Part shown: piece by piece, positions 56,220 through 64,000 of the stretch
How the letters are laid out: the number at the start of each line of letters is the position of its first letter
How positions within the stretch are numbered: the stretch's first letter is position 1
DNA from: JADGGM01 sp025449955
Lineage (GTDB): Bacteria; Gemmatimonadota; Gemmatimonadetes; Gemmatimonadales; Gemmatimonadaceae
Assembly (NCBI GenBank): GCA_036554285.1
Contig: DATBNO010000060.1
Coordinates: forward strand, 14,169 to 78,168
Direction of reading: 5' to 3'
Length of the DNA: 64,000 nt
Notes under the pieces: model-generated
Told to the model about the DNA's origin: nothing
What the model saw: the letters and a program-made list of their open reading frames with translations, nothing else
Databases searched by the model: none
Program-made: the position numbers and the translations under genes

Positions 56220-58001
56220 ATGCCCCTCCGCGATGATCTGCTGAACCCGATCGCCGGAGACAACCCGGCGGGCACGGACCTGCGCTACGACCCGATCTAC
56301 GACAAGATCAAAGAGGCGCGCCGGGAAGACGACGACGCGCCGCAAGGCGAATGGCAGCACGCGCGCAAGGTCGCCGACTGGCCGCTCGTCGTCAAACTCG
56401 CGGGCGACGCGCTCGCCACCCGCACCAAGGACCTCCAACTGGCCGCGTGGTTAGGCGAAGCCATGCTGCGCCGCGAGGGATTCGGATCCTTCCGCGCCTC
56501 GCTGGACATGACGCGCGGACTCATCGAGCAGTTCTGGGATCACCTCTATCCCGAGATCGAGGACGGCGACCTCGAGCTGCGCGTCGCGCCCCTCGATTGG
56601 ATCGGACTCAAGCTCGAGATCCCCGTCAAGTCATCGCCGATCAATCGTGCCGGTCACTCGTACTTTCAGTACGCCGAAGCGCGGAGTATCGGGACCGAGC
56701 AAGATGCGGCGGACGACGCCGCCAAGCGCGCCAAGCGCGAGGAAGCGATCGCGGCCAAGAAACCGACGATCGAGGAGTTCGACAAAGCGTTCGCCGACAC
56801 GCCGAAGCCATTCGTCAAGCAGCTGTCGGCCGACGTCGCGGCGACGCTCGTCTCGCTGCAAGCGCTCGACGTTGCCGCGCGCGACAAGTTCGGCGATGGC
56901 GCGCCGAGCTTCCGCAAGCTGCGCGAGGTGCTCGAGGAAGAACAGCGCGTGGTGGGCCAGCTGCTTGCCAAGAAGCTCGAGCAGGATCCGGACCCGGTGG
57001 AGGCGGCGCCCGCCGCGGCCGACGCCGCCGATGCCGGCGCTGCGTTAGGCGACTCCCAAGCCCCGCGGATTCTCTCGGCCGAGCCGGTCGATCGCAACGA
57101 CGCCGCGTCGCGCGTCCTCTCGGCCGCGCGGTACCTGAGACGCACCGAACCGCTGAGCCCCGCCTCGTATCTCACCCTGCGCGCGCTGCGTTGGGGCGAG
57201 CTGCGCGCGGCCGGCAGCAATCCGGATCCGAAGCTGCTCGAGGCGCCCACCACGCAGGCCCGCACCCAGCTGCGCGGGCTCATGCTCGACTCGGCGTGGG
57301 AGCAACTGCTCGAGACGTCGGAGACGGTGATGGGGACGCCCGTGGGCCGCGGGTGGCTCGACCTGCAGCGCTACACGCTCACCGCGTGTCAAGCGTTAGG
57401 CGACGACTACGCGATCGTAGCGTCGTCCATCCGCGGGGAGCTGCGCGCCGTGTTGGGCGCCATCCCGACGCTGCCGCAGATGACGCTCATGGACGACATG
57501 CCCACGGCCACGGGCGCAACGCTGCAGTGGCTGCGCGACGAGAAGATCATCGGTGGCGAGGACGATGTCGCGGACGAGGGCGTCGCCGCGGCGCCGCTCG
57601 TGAGCGGTGAGGCGCAGGCGCGCGAAGGCCGCGCCGGCCTCGAGCGCGCGGCCAACGAAGTCCGCGCCGGACGTCCGGAAAAAGCCATCGAGATGCTCAT
57701 GCGCGCGCTCGATCGCGAGAAAACGCGTCGCGGACGATTCCTGAGGCAGGCCGAGCTCGCGCGCATCATGGTCGATGCCGGATTCGTCCAGCTCGCGCAG
57801 CCCATTCTGCAGGAGCTCATGGCGGACATCGAAGCGCACAAGCTCGACGAATGGGAAGCGGGCGATCTCGTCGCGCGGCCGATGGCGCTCATGTACCGCT
57901 GCCTGGAGAAGCTCGACGGCGACTCCAGCGCGCGTCACGATCTCTACACGCGCATCGCGCGGCTCGATCCACTGCAGGCGTTGGGCTTCGGGCAGGGCTG
58001 A
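56220..58001 (+). CDS. tssA: TssA (ImpA), T6SS assembly cap
   Basis: A 593-residue protein. The ImpA_N domain is clear: LLNPIAGDNPAGTDLRYDPIYDKIKEARREDD, WPLVVKLAGDALATRTKDLQLAAWLGEAMLRREGFGSFRASLDMTRGLIEQFWDHLYPEIEDGD. A long Ala-rich middle is followed by a C-terminal VasJ-like helical region (EKAIEMLMRALDREKTRRGRFLRQAELARIMVDAGF). It primes and caps sheath growth. It starts 8 bases after tagJ. Confidence 0.93.
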   Translation: MPLRDDLLNPIAGDNPAGTDLRYDPIYDKIKEARREDDDAPQGEWQHARKVADWPLVVKLAGDALATRTKDLQLAAWLGEAMLRREGFGSFRASLDMTRGLIEQFWDHLYPEIEDGDLELRVAPLDWIGLKLEIPVKSSPINRAGHSYFQYAEARSIGTEQDAADDAAKRAKREEAIAAKKPTIEEFDKAFADTPKPFVKQLSADVAATLVSLQALDVAARDKFGDGAPSFRKLREVLEEEQRVVGQLLAKKLEQDPDPVEAAPAAADAADAGAALGDSQAPRILSAEPVDRNDAASRVLSAARYLRRTEPLSPASYLTLRALRWGELRAAGSNPDPKLLEAPTTQARTQLRGLMLDSAWEQLLETSETVMGTPVGRGWLDLQRYTLTACQALGDDYAIVASSIRGELRAVLGAIPTLPQMTLMDDMPTATGATLQWLRDEKIIGGEDDVADEGVAAAPLVSGEAQAREGRAGLERAANEVRAGRPEKAIEMLMRALDREKTRRGRFLRQAELARIMVDAGFVQLAQPILQELMADIEAHKLDEWEAGDLVARPMALMYRCLEKLDGDSSARHDLYTRIARLDPLQALGFGQG

Positions 58002-58004
58002 CCG

Positions 58005-58523
58005 GTGCCACGATCCCGGCCGTCGCGCGCCGAGCTCGAGCAGACGGTCCAGCAATCGCTGCTGGATCGTCTCATCGATTTGTCGCCGCGCGAGCGCAGC
58101 GAGCCGGCTATCACGTGGGCGCAATCGGTGCGCGACCTCAAACGCTCGGTGCATCGCGATCTCGAGGCGCTGCTCAACACGCGCCGCACGCCTAACGCAG
58201 CCACCGATGCGAGCCCCGAGCTCAAGGCGTCGATGTACAACTACGGGCTGCCCGATATCAGCTCGATGAGCCGCGACGCGCACGATTCCCGCACTCGGCT
58301 CCTGCGGCTGGTCGAGGACGCCATCTCGGTGTTCGAGCCGCGGCTCGCCAACGTCCGCGCGTCGTTCGTGGAGGAAACGGGCGCCAATGCCAACCGCCGC
58401 GATCTGCACTTCGTCATCCACGCGTTGTTGCGCATGGATCCCAATCCCGAACCGGTGTTGTTCGATACGACGCTCGACGCGTCGAGCGGCGAGTATCAGG
58501 TGACGGGAGACGCCGGTGCGTGA
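58005..58523 (+). CDS. tssE: TssE, gp25-like baseplate protein
   Basis: A 172-residue protein starting at GTG 58005: VQQSLLDRLIDLSP, SVRDLKRSVHRDLEALLNTRR, MYNYGLPDISSMSRD and FEPRLANVRASFVEE match the gp25-like family. It nucleates the sheath on the baseplate. It overlaps tssF by 8 bases. Confidence 0.92.
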   Translation: MPRSRPSRAELEQTVQQSLLDRLIDLSPRERSEPAITWAQSVRDLKRSVHRDLEALLNTRRTPNAATDASPELKASMYNYGLPDISSMSRDAHDSRTRLLRLVEDAISVFEPRLANVRASFVEETGANANRRDLHFVIHALLRMDPNPEPVLFDTTLDASSGEYQVTGDAGA

Positions 58524-60357
58524 CGAGCTGCTGTACTACTACGAGCGCGAGCTGACGTTTCTGCGCCGGATGGGCGCCGAATTCGCGCAGGCGTATCCGA
58601 AAGTCGCGTCGCGTCTCCAGATCGAACCGAGCAAGTGCGAGGACCCGCACGTCGAGCGGATGCTGGAAGCGTTTGCGTTTCTCGCCGCGCGCGTGCACCT
58701 GAAGCTCGACGACGACTTCTCCGAGATCAGCGACGCGTTGCTGAGCATCGTGTATCCGCACTACATCCGGCCCATTCCGTCCATGACGCTGGTCGAGTTC
58801 GAGCTCGACCCGGAACAGGGCAAGGTGATGACGGGCGTGCGGATCCCGCGCGGATCGCAGCTGCTCTCGCGGCCGGTGGCCGGGACGCCGTGCAAGTTCC
58901 GCACGGTGTACGACACCACGTTGTGGCCGATCAGCGTATCCGCCGTGCAGTGGACTACACCCGACCGCCTGCGGCCGCCGGTCAAGGCGCCCGATGCGAT
59001 CGCCGCGTTGCGCATCGAGCTCTCGTGCTTTCCCGACGTGTCGCTGTCCAAGCTGGCGTTGGACACGCTGCGCTTCCACGTCGCGGGCGACTCGTCCACC
59101 GTGTACTCGCTGTACGAGTTGTTAGGCAACAACTGCGTCCGCATCGTGGCGCGCGATCCCGGCGCCAAGGCGGGCGGCCGCTCGATCACGCTGCCGCCCG
59201 AGGCGCTCACGCCGGCCGGCTTCGCCGACGAGGATGGGATGCTGCCGTACCCGCGCCGCTCGTTCGTCGGGTACCGGATGCTGCAGGAGTATTTCACCTT
59301 CCCCGAGAAGTTCTTGTTCTTCGATCTCGCCGGGCTGTCGCAGCTGCGCGCGGCAGGCTTCGGCGACAAGGTCGAGCTGATCCTGTTCATCTCGCCGTTC
59401 GAGCGTGCCGACCGCCGGCCGATGCTCGAGGCGTCGATCACCGAGCGCACGATTCGGTTAGGCTGCACGCCGGCGGTGAACCTGTTTCCGCAGACGTCGG
59501 AGCCGATACTGCTCACCCAACGGCAGCACGAGTACCTGCTCGTGCCCGATGCGCGGCGGCGTCAGTCGGTGTCCGTGTTCTCGGTGGACGATGTGTTAGG
59601 CGTGTCGCCGGGCGCGAGCGCGCCCGAGCGGTTCGAGCCGTTCTATTCGTACCGGCACGCGACCGCCGGGAACACGCCGCAGCAGTTCTGGCATGCGGTG
59701 CGTCGCACCGCGGGGTGGCGGCCGGATGGCGGCTCGGACGTGTATCTCTCGTTCGTCGATCTTTCCTCCGCGCCCGTGGAGCCGGACGTGGATGCCGTCA
59801 CCGCCCGCCTCACGTGCTACAACGCCGATTTGCCGAGCCGGCTGCCGTTCGGCAGCGACGCCGGCGACTTCGAGCTGGATGGCGGCGGCCCGATCAAGCG
59901 CATCACGGCCATCGTCAAGCCGACGTCGGTCGTGGAGCCTCCGTTAGGACAACCGCAGCTGTGGCGCCTCATCTCGCAGTTGTCCCTCAACTACCTGTCG
60001 CTCATCGAGGGCGGTGCCGAGGCGCTGCGCGAGATTTTGCGGCTGCACAACTTCGCCGACAGCGCGGCGGCGGAAAAACAGATCCAGGGCCTCCTGTCGG
60101 TGGCCGGCTCGCCGGCGTATTCGCGCGTGTCGTCGGCGCACGGGCTGAGCTTCGCGCGCGGTACGCGCGTGGACGTGACGCTCGACGAAGAGCAGTTCAC
60201 CGGCGGCGGCGCGTTCCTGTTCGCCACAGTGCTCGAGCGCTTTCTGGGTCTCTACGCATCGATCAACAGCTTTTCGATTCTCGCCGCGCGCACCACACAG
60301 CGTAAGGACGTGATGTGCGTGTGGCCGCCGAGGGCCGGATGGAAGACGCTCCTGTGA
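58516..60357 (+). CDS. tssF: TssF, baseplate protein
   Basis: A 613-residue protein from GTG 58516: RDELLYYYERELTFLRRMGAEFAQAYPKVASRLQIEPSKCEDPHVERMLEAFAFLAARVHLKLDDDFSEISDALLSIVYPHYIRPIPSMTLVEF is the TssF N-terminus, and WPPRAGWKTLL the C-terminus. With TssG and TssK it forms the wedge. It overlaps tssG by 4 bases. Confidence 0.95.
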   Translation: MRDELLYYYERELTFLRRMGAEFAQAYPKVASRLQIEPSKCEDPHVERMLEAFAFLAARVHLKLDDDFSEISDALLSIVYPHYIRPIPSMTLVEFELDPEQGKVMTGVRIPRGSQLLSRPVAGTPCKFRTVYDTTLWPISVSAVQWTTPDRLRPPVKAPDAIAALRIELSCFPDVSLSKLALDTLRFHVAGDSSTVYSLYELLGNNCVRIVARDPGAKAGGRSITLPPEALTPAGFADEDGMLPYPRRSFVGYRMLQEYFTFPEKFLFFDLAGLSQLRAAGFGDKVELILFISPFERADRRPMLEASITERTIRLGCTPAVNLFPQTSEPILLTQRQHEYLLVPDARRRQSVSVFSVDDVLGVSPGASAPERFEPFYSYRHATAGNTPQQFWHAVRRTAGWRPDGGSDVYLSFVDLSSAPVEPDVDAVTARLTCYNADLPSRLPFGSDAGDFELDGGGPIKRITAIVKPTSVVEPPLGQPQLWRLISQLSLNYLSLIEGGAEALREILRLHNFADSAAAEKQIQGLLSVAGSPAYSRVSSAHGLSFARGTRVDVTLDEEQFTGGGAFLFATVLERFLGLYASINSFSILAARTTQRKDVMCVWPPRAGWKTLL

Positions 60358-61352
60358 CCGACGCGCTCGAGCGGTCGCTGCGCGACGATCCGAACTCGTT
60401 CGAGTTCTTCCAGGCCGTGCACCATCTGGAGCGGCTGCGTCCGTCGCGCGCGCCGGTGGGTGGATTCGGTGCGCCGGCCGATGAAGTCGTGCGCTTCGGC
60501 GCGCACACCTCGGTGGCGTTCCCGGCCAGCCAGATCCAGTCGCTCGAGTTCGACGCCACCGGGCCGGTGCGGATGCGCGTCAACTTCATGGGCCTAACGG
60601 GGCCGCAGGGCGTGCTCCCGCTGCACTACACGTCGTTGGTCGCCGAGCGCGAGCGGGCGCGCGACACGGCGCCGCGCGACTTCATCGACATCTTCAACCA
60701 CCGCATCATCTCGCTGTTCTATCGCGCATGGGAAAAGAACCGGTTCATCGTGCCGCACGAGCGGGAGCAGAACGACCCGCTGATGCGGCACCTCATGGAT
60801 CTGGTCGGCGTGGGCACACCGGGCCTCGACCACCGCCTCGCCGTGCGCGACGAGACGCTGCTCTTCTACAGCGGATTGTTCGCGCTGCCCACGCGTCCGG
60901 CGGTCGCCCTCGAGCACCTGGTGGAAGATTATTTCGGCGTCCGCGCCGAGATCGAGCAGTTCGTGGGCGGCTGGTATCCGCTCGACGCCGCCACCCAATG
61001 TGCGTTAGGCGCCGACGATTCGGCGTCGTCGCAGCTGGGGCAGGGCGCCGTGGCCGGCGACGAAACGTGGGACCAGCAGGCGCGCATCCGCATTCGGTTA
61101 GGCCCGATGCCGCGCGCCAAGTACGACATGTTCCTGCCCGACGGCGGCGCCCACGACGAGCTGCGCGCCCTCGCGGCGTTCTTCACCGGCGGCCGGATCG
61201 ACGTCGAAGTGCAGCTCATCCTCGATCGGACCGACGTGCCGTCCTGCGTGCTCGGCGCCGACGAGGCACAAGCCGCTCCGTTGGGTTGGGCGACCTGGCT
61301 GCGCAGCGCGCCGCTGGATCGCGATCCCGATGACACCGTTCTCACTCTCTAA
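60354..61352 (+). CDS. tssG: TssG, baseplate protein
   Basis: A 332-residue protein: SFEFFQAVHHLERLRPSRAPVG, VRFGAHTSVAFPASQIQSLEF, MGLTGPQGVLPLHYTSLVAERERARDTAPRDFIDIFNHRIISLFYRAWEKNRF, GGWYPLD. GTG 60354 overlaps the tssF stop (GTGA); ATG 60339 is the alternative. It completes the TssF2G wedge. Confidence 0.93.
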   Translation: MTDALERSLRDDPNSFEFFQAVHHLERLRPSRAPVGGFGAPADEVVRFGAHTSVAFPASQIQSLEFDATGPVRMRVNFMGLTGPQGVLPLHYTSLVAERERARDTAPRDFIDIFNHRIISLFYRAWEKNRFIVPHEREQNDPLMRHLMDLVGVGTPGLDHRLAVRDETLLFYSGLFALPTRPAVALEHLVEDYFGVRAEIEQFVGGWYPLDAATQCALGADDSASSQLGQGAVAGDETWDQQARIRIRLGPMPRAKYDMFLPDGGAHDELRALAAFFTGGRIDVEVQLILDRTDVPSCVLGADEAQAAPLGWATWLRSAPLDRDPDDTVLTL

Positions 61353-61370
61353 AGCACGGACCGGAGTCTT

Positions 61371-64000
61371 ATGACCGTCAACCTCAAGCATCTGATCGGG
61401 AAGCTGAATCCGGTGACGCGCAACGCGCTCGAGTCGGCGGCCGGACTGTGCCTCTCCCGCACGCACTACGACGTCGAGGTCGAGCACTACCTGATGAAGC
61501 TGCTCGACACGCCCGACAGCGACCTCACGTTCATCCTCAAGCACTACGGCATCGACCGCTCGCGGCTCGCGGCCGAGCTCACGCGGAGCCTCGACCGGTT
61601 GAAGTCGGGCAACGCGCGCACGCCGGCCTTGAGTCCCAAGCTGGTCGACATGTTCACCGAAGCGTGGACCATAGGGTCGGTGGACTTCGGTGCGAACAAA
61701 GTGCGCAGCGGCCACACGATTCTGGCGCTCACGTCGGATCCCGAGCTGGCGCGCATGGTCGGCGACGCGAGCAAGGAATTCACCAAGATCCCGTCCGAAG
61801 CGCTGCGCAAGGATCTGGCGGCGATCGTCGCGTCGTCGTCCGAGGAGATCGGCGGCGCCGGCCCGGACGAATCCGGCGAGGGCGCGCCGCGCGCCGCCGG
61901 CGGTCGCACGCCTAACTTGGAGCAGTACACGGTCGACCTCACGCAGAAGGCGCGCGACGGGAAGATCGATCCCGTGTTGGGCCGCGACTTCGAGGTCCGT
62001 CAAGTGGTCGACATCCTTACGCGGCGCCGGCAGAACAACCCGATCCTCGTGGGCGAGGCCGGCGTCGGGAAGACGGCCGTGGTGGAAGGCTTCGCGCGGC
62101 GCATCGCCGAGGGCGACGTGCCGCCGGCGCTCAAGAACGTCACGCTGCGCACGCTCGACTTGGCACTCCTGCAAGCCGGCGCCGGTGTGAAAGGCGAATT
62201 TGAGAATCGCCTCAAGGGGCTGATCGAAGAGGTGAAGCAGTCGCCCACGCCGATCATTCTCTTCATCGATGAAGCGCACACGATGATCGGCGCGGGCGGC
62301 TCGGCGGGCCAGGGCGATGCGGCCAATCTGCTCAAGCCCGCGTTGGCGCGCGGCGAGCTGCGCACGCTCGCGGCCACCACGTGGTCCGAATACAAGAAGT
62401 ACTTCGAGAAGGATCCGGCGCTCGCGCGCCGGTTCCAGTTAGTCAAGGTGGAAGAGCCGAGCGAGGACCAGTGCCTGCTCATGATGCGGGGCATCGTGCC
62501 GGCGCTCGAGCACCATCACAAGGTGCGCATCCTGGACGACGGCGTCGACGCCGCCGTGCGCCTGTCGCACCGGTTCCTCGCCGATCGCCAGCTGCCCGAC
62601 AAGGCGGTGAGCGTGCTCGACACGGCGTGCGCGCGCCTTGCGTTAGGCCAGAACGCTACGCCGCCGGCGATCGAAGATGCCCAACGCCGCCTCGACGACC
62701 TCGCGGTGCAGGACCGCGTGCTGTCGCGCGAGGCGGCCGTGGGCACGGACCACGGCGAGCGGTTGGGCAAGATCGCCGCCGAGCGCACGGAGGTCGAGGC
62801 GAACCTGGCCGCGCTCACCACGCGGTGGACCGAGGAGCGCGACCTGGTCACCAGGATCCGCGAGCTGCGCGAAAAGCTCGAGGCCGGCGCCGGCAAGAAC
62901 GGCGGCGGGGACGGCACGAGAGCGCATCGCGACGAGTTAGGCGGATTCCAGGATCGCCTCACCAAGCTCCAGGGCGAAACGCCGCTCGTCCGCGTGTGCG
63001 TGGATGCCGGCATCGTGGGCGAGGTGATCTCGGGGTGGACCGGCATCCCGGTCGGCAAAATGCAGCGCGACGAAACGGCCACCGTGCTCGAGCTCGAGGG
63101 CCACTTGGGCAAGCGGCTCATCGGCCAATCGCACGCGCTCGAGCTCATCAGCCGCCGCATCCGGACGTCGCGCGCCGGCATCGAAGATCCGAACAAGCCC
63201 AAGGGCGTGTTCATGCTCGTGGGCCCGAGCGGCGTCGGCAAAACGGAGACGGCGCTGGCGCTGGCCGACCTGCTCTACGGCGGCGAGCGGAATCTCATCA
63301 CGATCAACATGTCGGAGTTCCAGGAGGCGCACACCGTGTCGACGCTCAAGGGGTCGCCCCCGGGCTACGTCGGCTACGGCGAAGGCGGTGTCCTAACGGA
63401 AGCGGTGCGGCGCCGCCCGTACTCGGTGGTGCTGCTCGACGAGGTCGAGAAGGCGCACCCCGACGTGCTCGAGCTCTTCTTCCAGGTGTTCGACAAGGGA
63501 CAGATGGAAGATGGCGAAGGGCGCCAGATCGATTTCCGCAATTCGATCATCATCCTGACCACCAACGCGGGCACCGAAACGATCATGAAGCTGTGCGCCG
63601 ATCCGGAAACGGCGCCGAGCGATGAAGGGTTGGTCAAGGCGCTCAAGCCCGAGCTCGACAAGGTGTTCAAGCCGGCGTTCCTCGGCCGCATGGTGGTCAT
63701 CCCGTACTTCCCGATCCGCGACGAGAACCTGAAGCGGATCATCAGGCTCAAGCTGGCGAAGATCCAGCGCCGCCTAACGGAAACGCACCGCGTGGCCATG
63801 ACGTTCGACGACGCGCTGATCAATCAGGTGGCCGAGCGGTGCACCGAAGTCGAGAGCGGCGCGCGCAACGTGGACAACATCCTCACGAACACGCTGTTGC
63901 CCGAGATCTCGCGCGAGCTGCTCGAGCGCATGGCGGCGGGCGATCGCCTCACCGCGATCAACGTGGGCGTGCGGCCGGACGGCACGTTCGACTATCAGGT
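61371..64000 (+). CDS. tssH: TssH (ClpV), T6SS sheath-disassembly ATPase, partial at window edge
   Basis: At least 876 residues, open to the end of the window. The N domain (LIGKLNPVTRNALESAAGLCLSRTHYDVEVEHYLMKLLD) is followed by NBD1 with Walker A GEAGVGKT and IILFIDEAHTMIGAGG, then a short coiled-coil middle. NBD2 follows with GPSGVGKTETALALADLLYGGE, the pore loop GYVGYGEGGVLTEAVRRRPYSVVLLDEVEKAHPD and LTTNAGTETI. It unfolds contracted TssBC for recycling. ATG 61371 is used. The final residues lie beyond the window. Confidence 0.95.
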   Translation, partial: MTVNLKHLIGKLNPVTRNALESAAGLCLSRTHYDVEVEHYLMKLLDTPDSDLTFILKHYGIDRSRLAAELTRSLDRLKSGNARTPALSPKLVDMFTEAWTIGSVDFGANKVRSGHTILALTSDPELARMVGDASKEFTKIPSEALRKDLAAIVASSSEEIGGAGPDESGEGAPRAAGGRTPNLEQYTVDLTQKARDGKIDPVLGRDFEVRQVVDILTRRRQNNPILVGEAGVGKTAVVEGFARRIAEGDVPPALKNVTLRTLDLALLQAGAGVKGEFENRLKGLIEEVKQSPTPIILFIDEAHTMIGAGGSAGQGDAANLLKPALARGELRTLAATTWSEYKKYFEKDPALARRFQLVKVEEPSEDQCLLMMRGIVPALEHHHKVRILDDGVDAAVRLSHRFLADRQLPDKAVSVLDTACARLALGQNATPPAIEDAQRRLDDLAVQDRVLSREAAVGTDHGERLGKIAAERTEVEANLAALTTRWTEERDLVTRIRELREKLEAGAGKNGGGDGTRAHRDELGGFQDRLTKLQGETPLVRVCVDAGIVGEVISGWTGIPVGKMQRDETATVLELEGHLGKRLIGQSHALELISRRIRTSRAGIEDPNKPKGVFMLVGPSGVGKTETALALADLLYGGERNLITINMSEFQEAHTVSTLKGSPPGYVGYGEGGVLTEAVRRRPYSVVLLDEVEKAHPDVLELFFQVFDKGQMEDGEGRQIDFRNSIIILTTNAGTETIMKLCADPETAPSDEGLVKALKPELDKVFKPAFLGRMVVIPYFPIRDENLKRIIRLKLAKIQRRLTETHRVAMTFDDALINQVAERCTEVESGARNVDNILTNTLLPEISRELLERMAAGDRLTAINVGVRPDGTFDYQ

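Larger units (their letters stand above)
268..63778. repeat. Highly iterated dispersed heptamer GTTAGGC / GCCTAAC
   Basis: Reading the whole window by eye I find about 50 exact GTTAGGC and about 50 exact GCCTAAC on the plus strand. Checked examples are GTTAGGC at 268, 1263, 6510, 8262, 11044, 29811 and 54281, and GCCTAAC at 631, 1709, 5518, 12218, 14268 and 15435. One-base variants (TCCTAAC, ACTAAC, GTTAGCC, GTTGGGC) are also common. Most copies lie inside genes, typically as GCG-TTA-GGC (Ala-Leu-Gly) or CCT-AAC (Pro-Asn). Some hold stop codons: the kdpB TAA (12221) and the TAG of the ATP-grasp gene ending at 29815. The longest stretch without an exact copy is about 50.7-54.3 kb. Function is unknown. 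It could be an uptake-type, recombination-type or chromosome-organising signal. Confidence 0.85.

Noticed and set aside
268..63778. TTAGGC as a telomere-type repeat (it is the nematode telomere unit)
   Set aside because: Copies are scattered singly inside genes of a bacterium in both orientations; no terminal tandem array exists.
1..64000. rRNA, tRNA, prophage and insertion-sequence genes
   Set aside because: I looked for their characteristic sequences and genes and found none.

Overview
This is a high-GC (about two-thirds G+C by eye) chromosomal window from a Gram-negative, didermic bacterium. It encodes a TonB-dependent receptor, a beta-barrel porin, lipoproteins, a type VI secretion system (T6SS) and a periplasmic PQQ dehydrogenase. 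The gene mix and codon style fit an uncultured soil lineage such as Gemmatimonadota or Acidobacteriota; this is inference, because the window has no rRNA or marker gene. No rRNA, tRNA, CRISPR array or insertion sequence was seen.

Layout. (1) 0.17-2.8 kb: operon of an FMN reductase, an ATP-grasp ligase and a luciferase-like flavin monooxygenase. (2) 2.8-4.2 kb: a small group of integron-type gene cassettes with no integrase nearby, including one complete, foldable attC site and one truncated attC of the type found on resistance cassettes. (3) 4.3-5.2 kb: two small minus-strand genes (YidB-like, DUF3761-like). (4) 5.3-16.5 kb: an expanded potassium-uptake locus: kdpE, a KdpD C-terminal kinase, a 38-residue membrane peptide, kdpF, kdpA, kdpB, kdpC, a porin, the separated KdpD N-terminal sensor domain, and a degenerate kinase-like protein. 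(5) 16.7-23.0 kb: glycoside hydrolase and AI-2E-family exporter (minus), then a lipoprotein and a TonB-dependent receptor (plus). (6) 23.1-24.9 kb: a BrnT-type toxin pair and an ArsR/SRPBCC/NTF2 operon with a palindromic operator over the ArsR start. (7) 25.2-31.9 kb: two esterases, two ATP-grasp ligases, a GCS2 carboxylate-amine ligase and a class I amidotransferase-fold hydrolase, a likely peptide or amide pathway interrupted by a VapBC pair. (8) 32.0-37.6 kb: SIMPL protein, cytochrome c, PQQ alcohol dehydrogenase with a lanthanide-type metal site, and two metallopeptidases. (9) 38.0-64.0 kb: a T6SS locus running off the right edge. One arm reads leftward (tssK-tssL-tssM, a DUF3626-like protein, a Ser/Thr kinase fused to a BRCT domain). 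The other reads rightward (a TssB/TssC-like fusion, a methyltransferase, tssB, tssC, hcp, tagJ, tssA, tssE, tssF, tssG, tssH). Between them lie a proline-rich tail-anchored protein and a second tssK. No tssJ, vgrG or PAAR gene is in the window.

The most striking signal is not a gene. The heptamer GTTAGGC (or its complement GCCTAAC) occurs about 100 times by hand count, 50 in each orientation, where base composition predicts roughly 7. Most copies lie inside genes and supply otherwise rare TTA or CTA leucine codons. The heptamer also matches the integron core recombination site (GTTRRRY) used by the attC sites at 3.6 and 4.1 kb. A second feature is a set of intergenic long hairpins built of short repeated units at five places.
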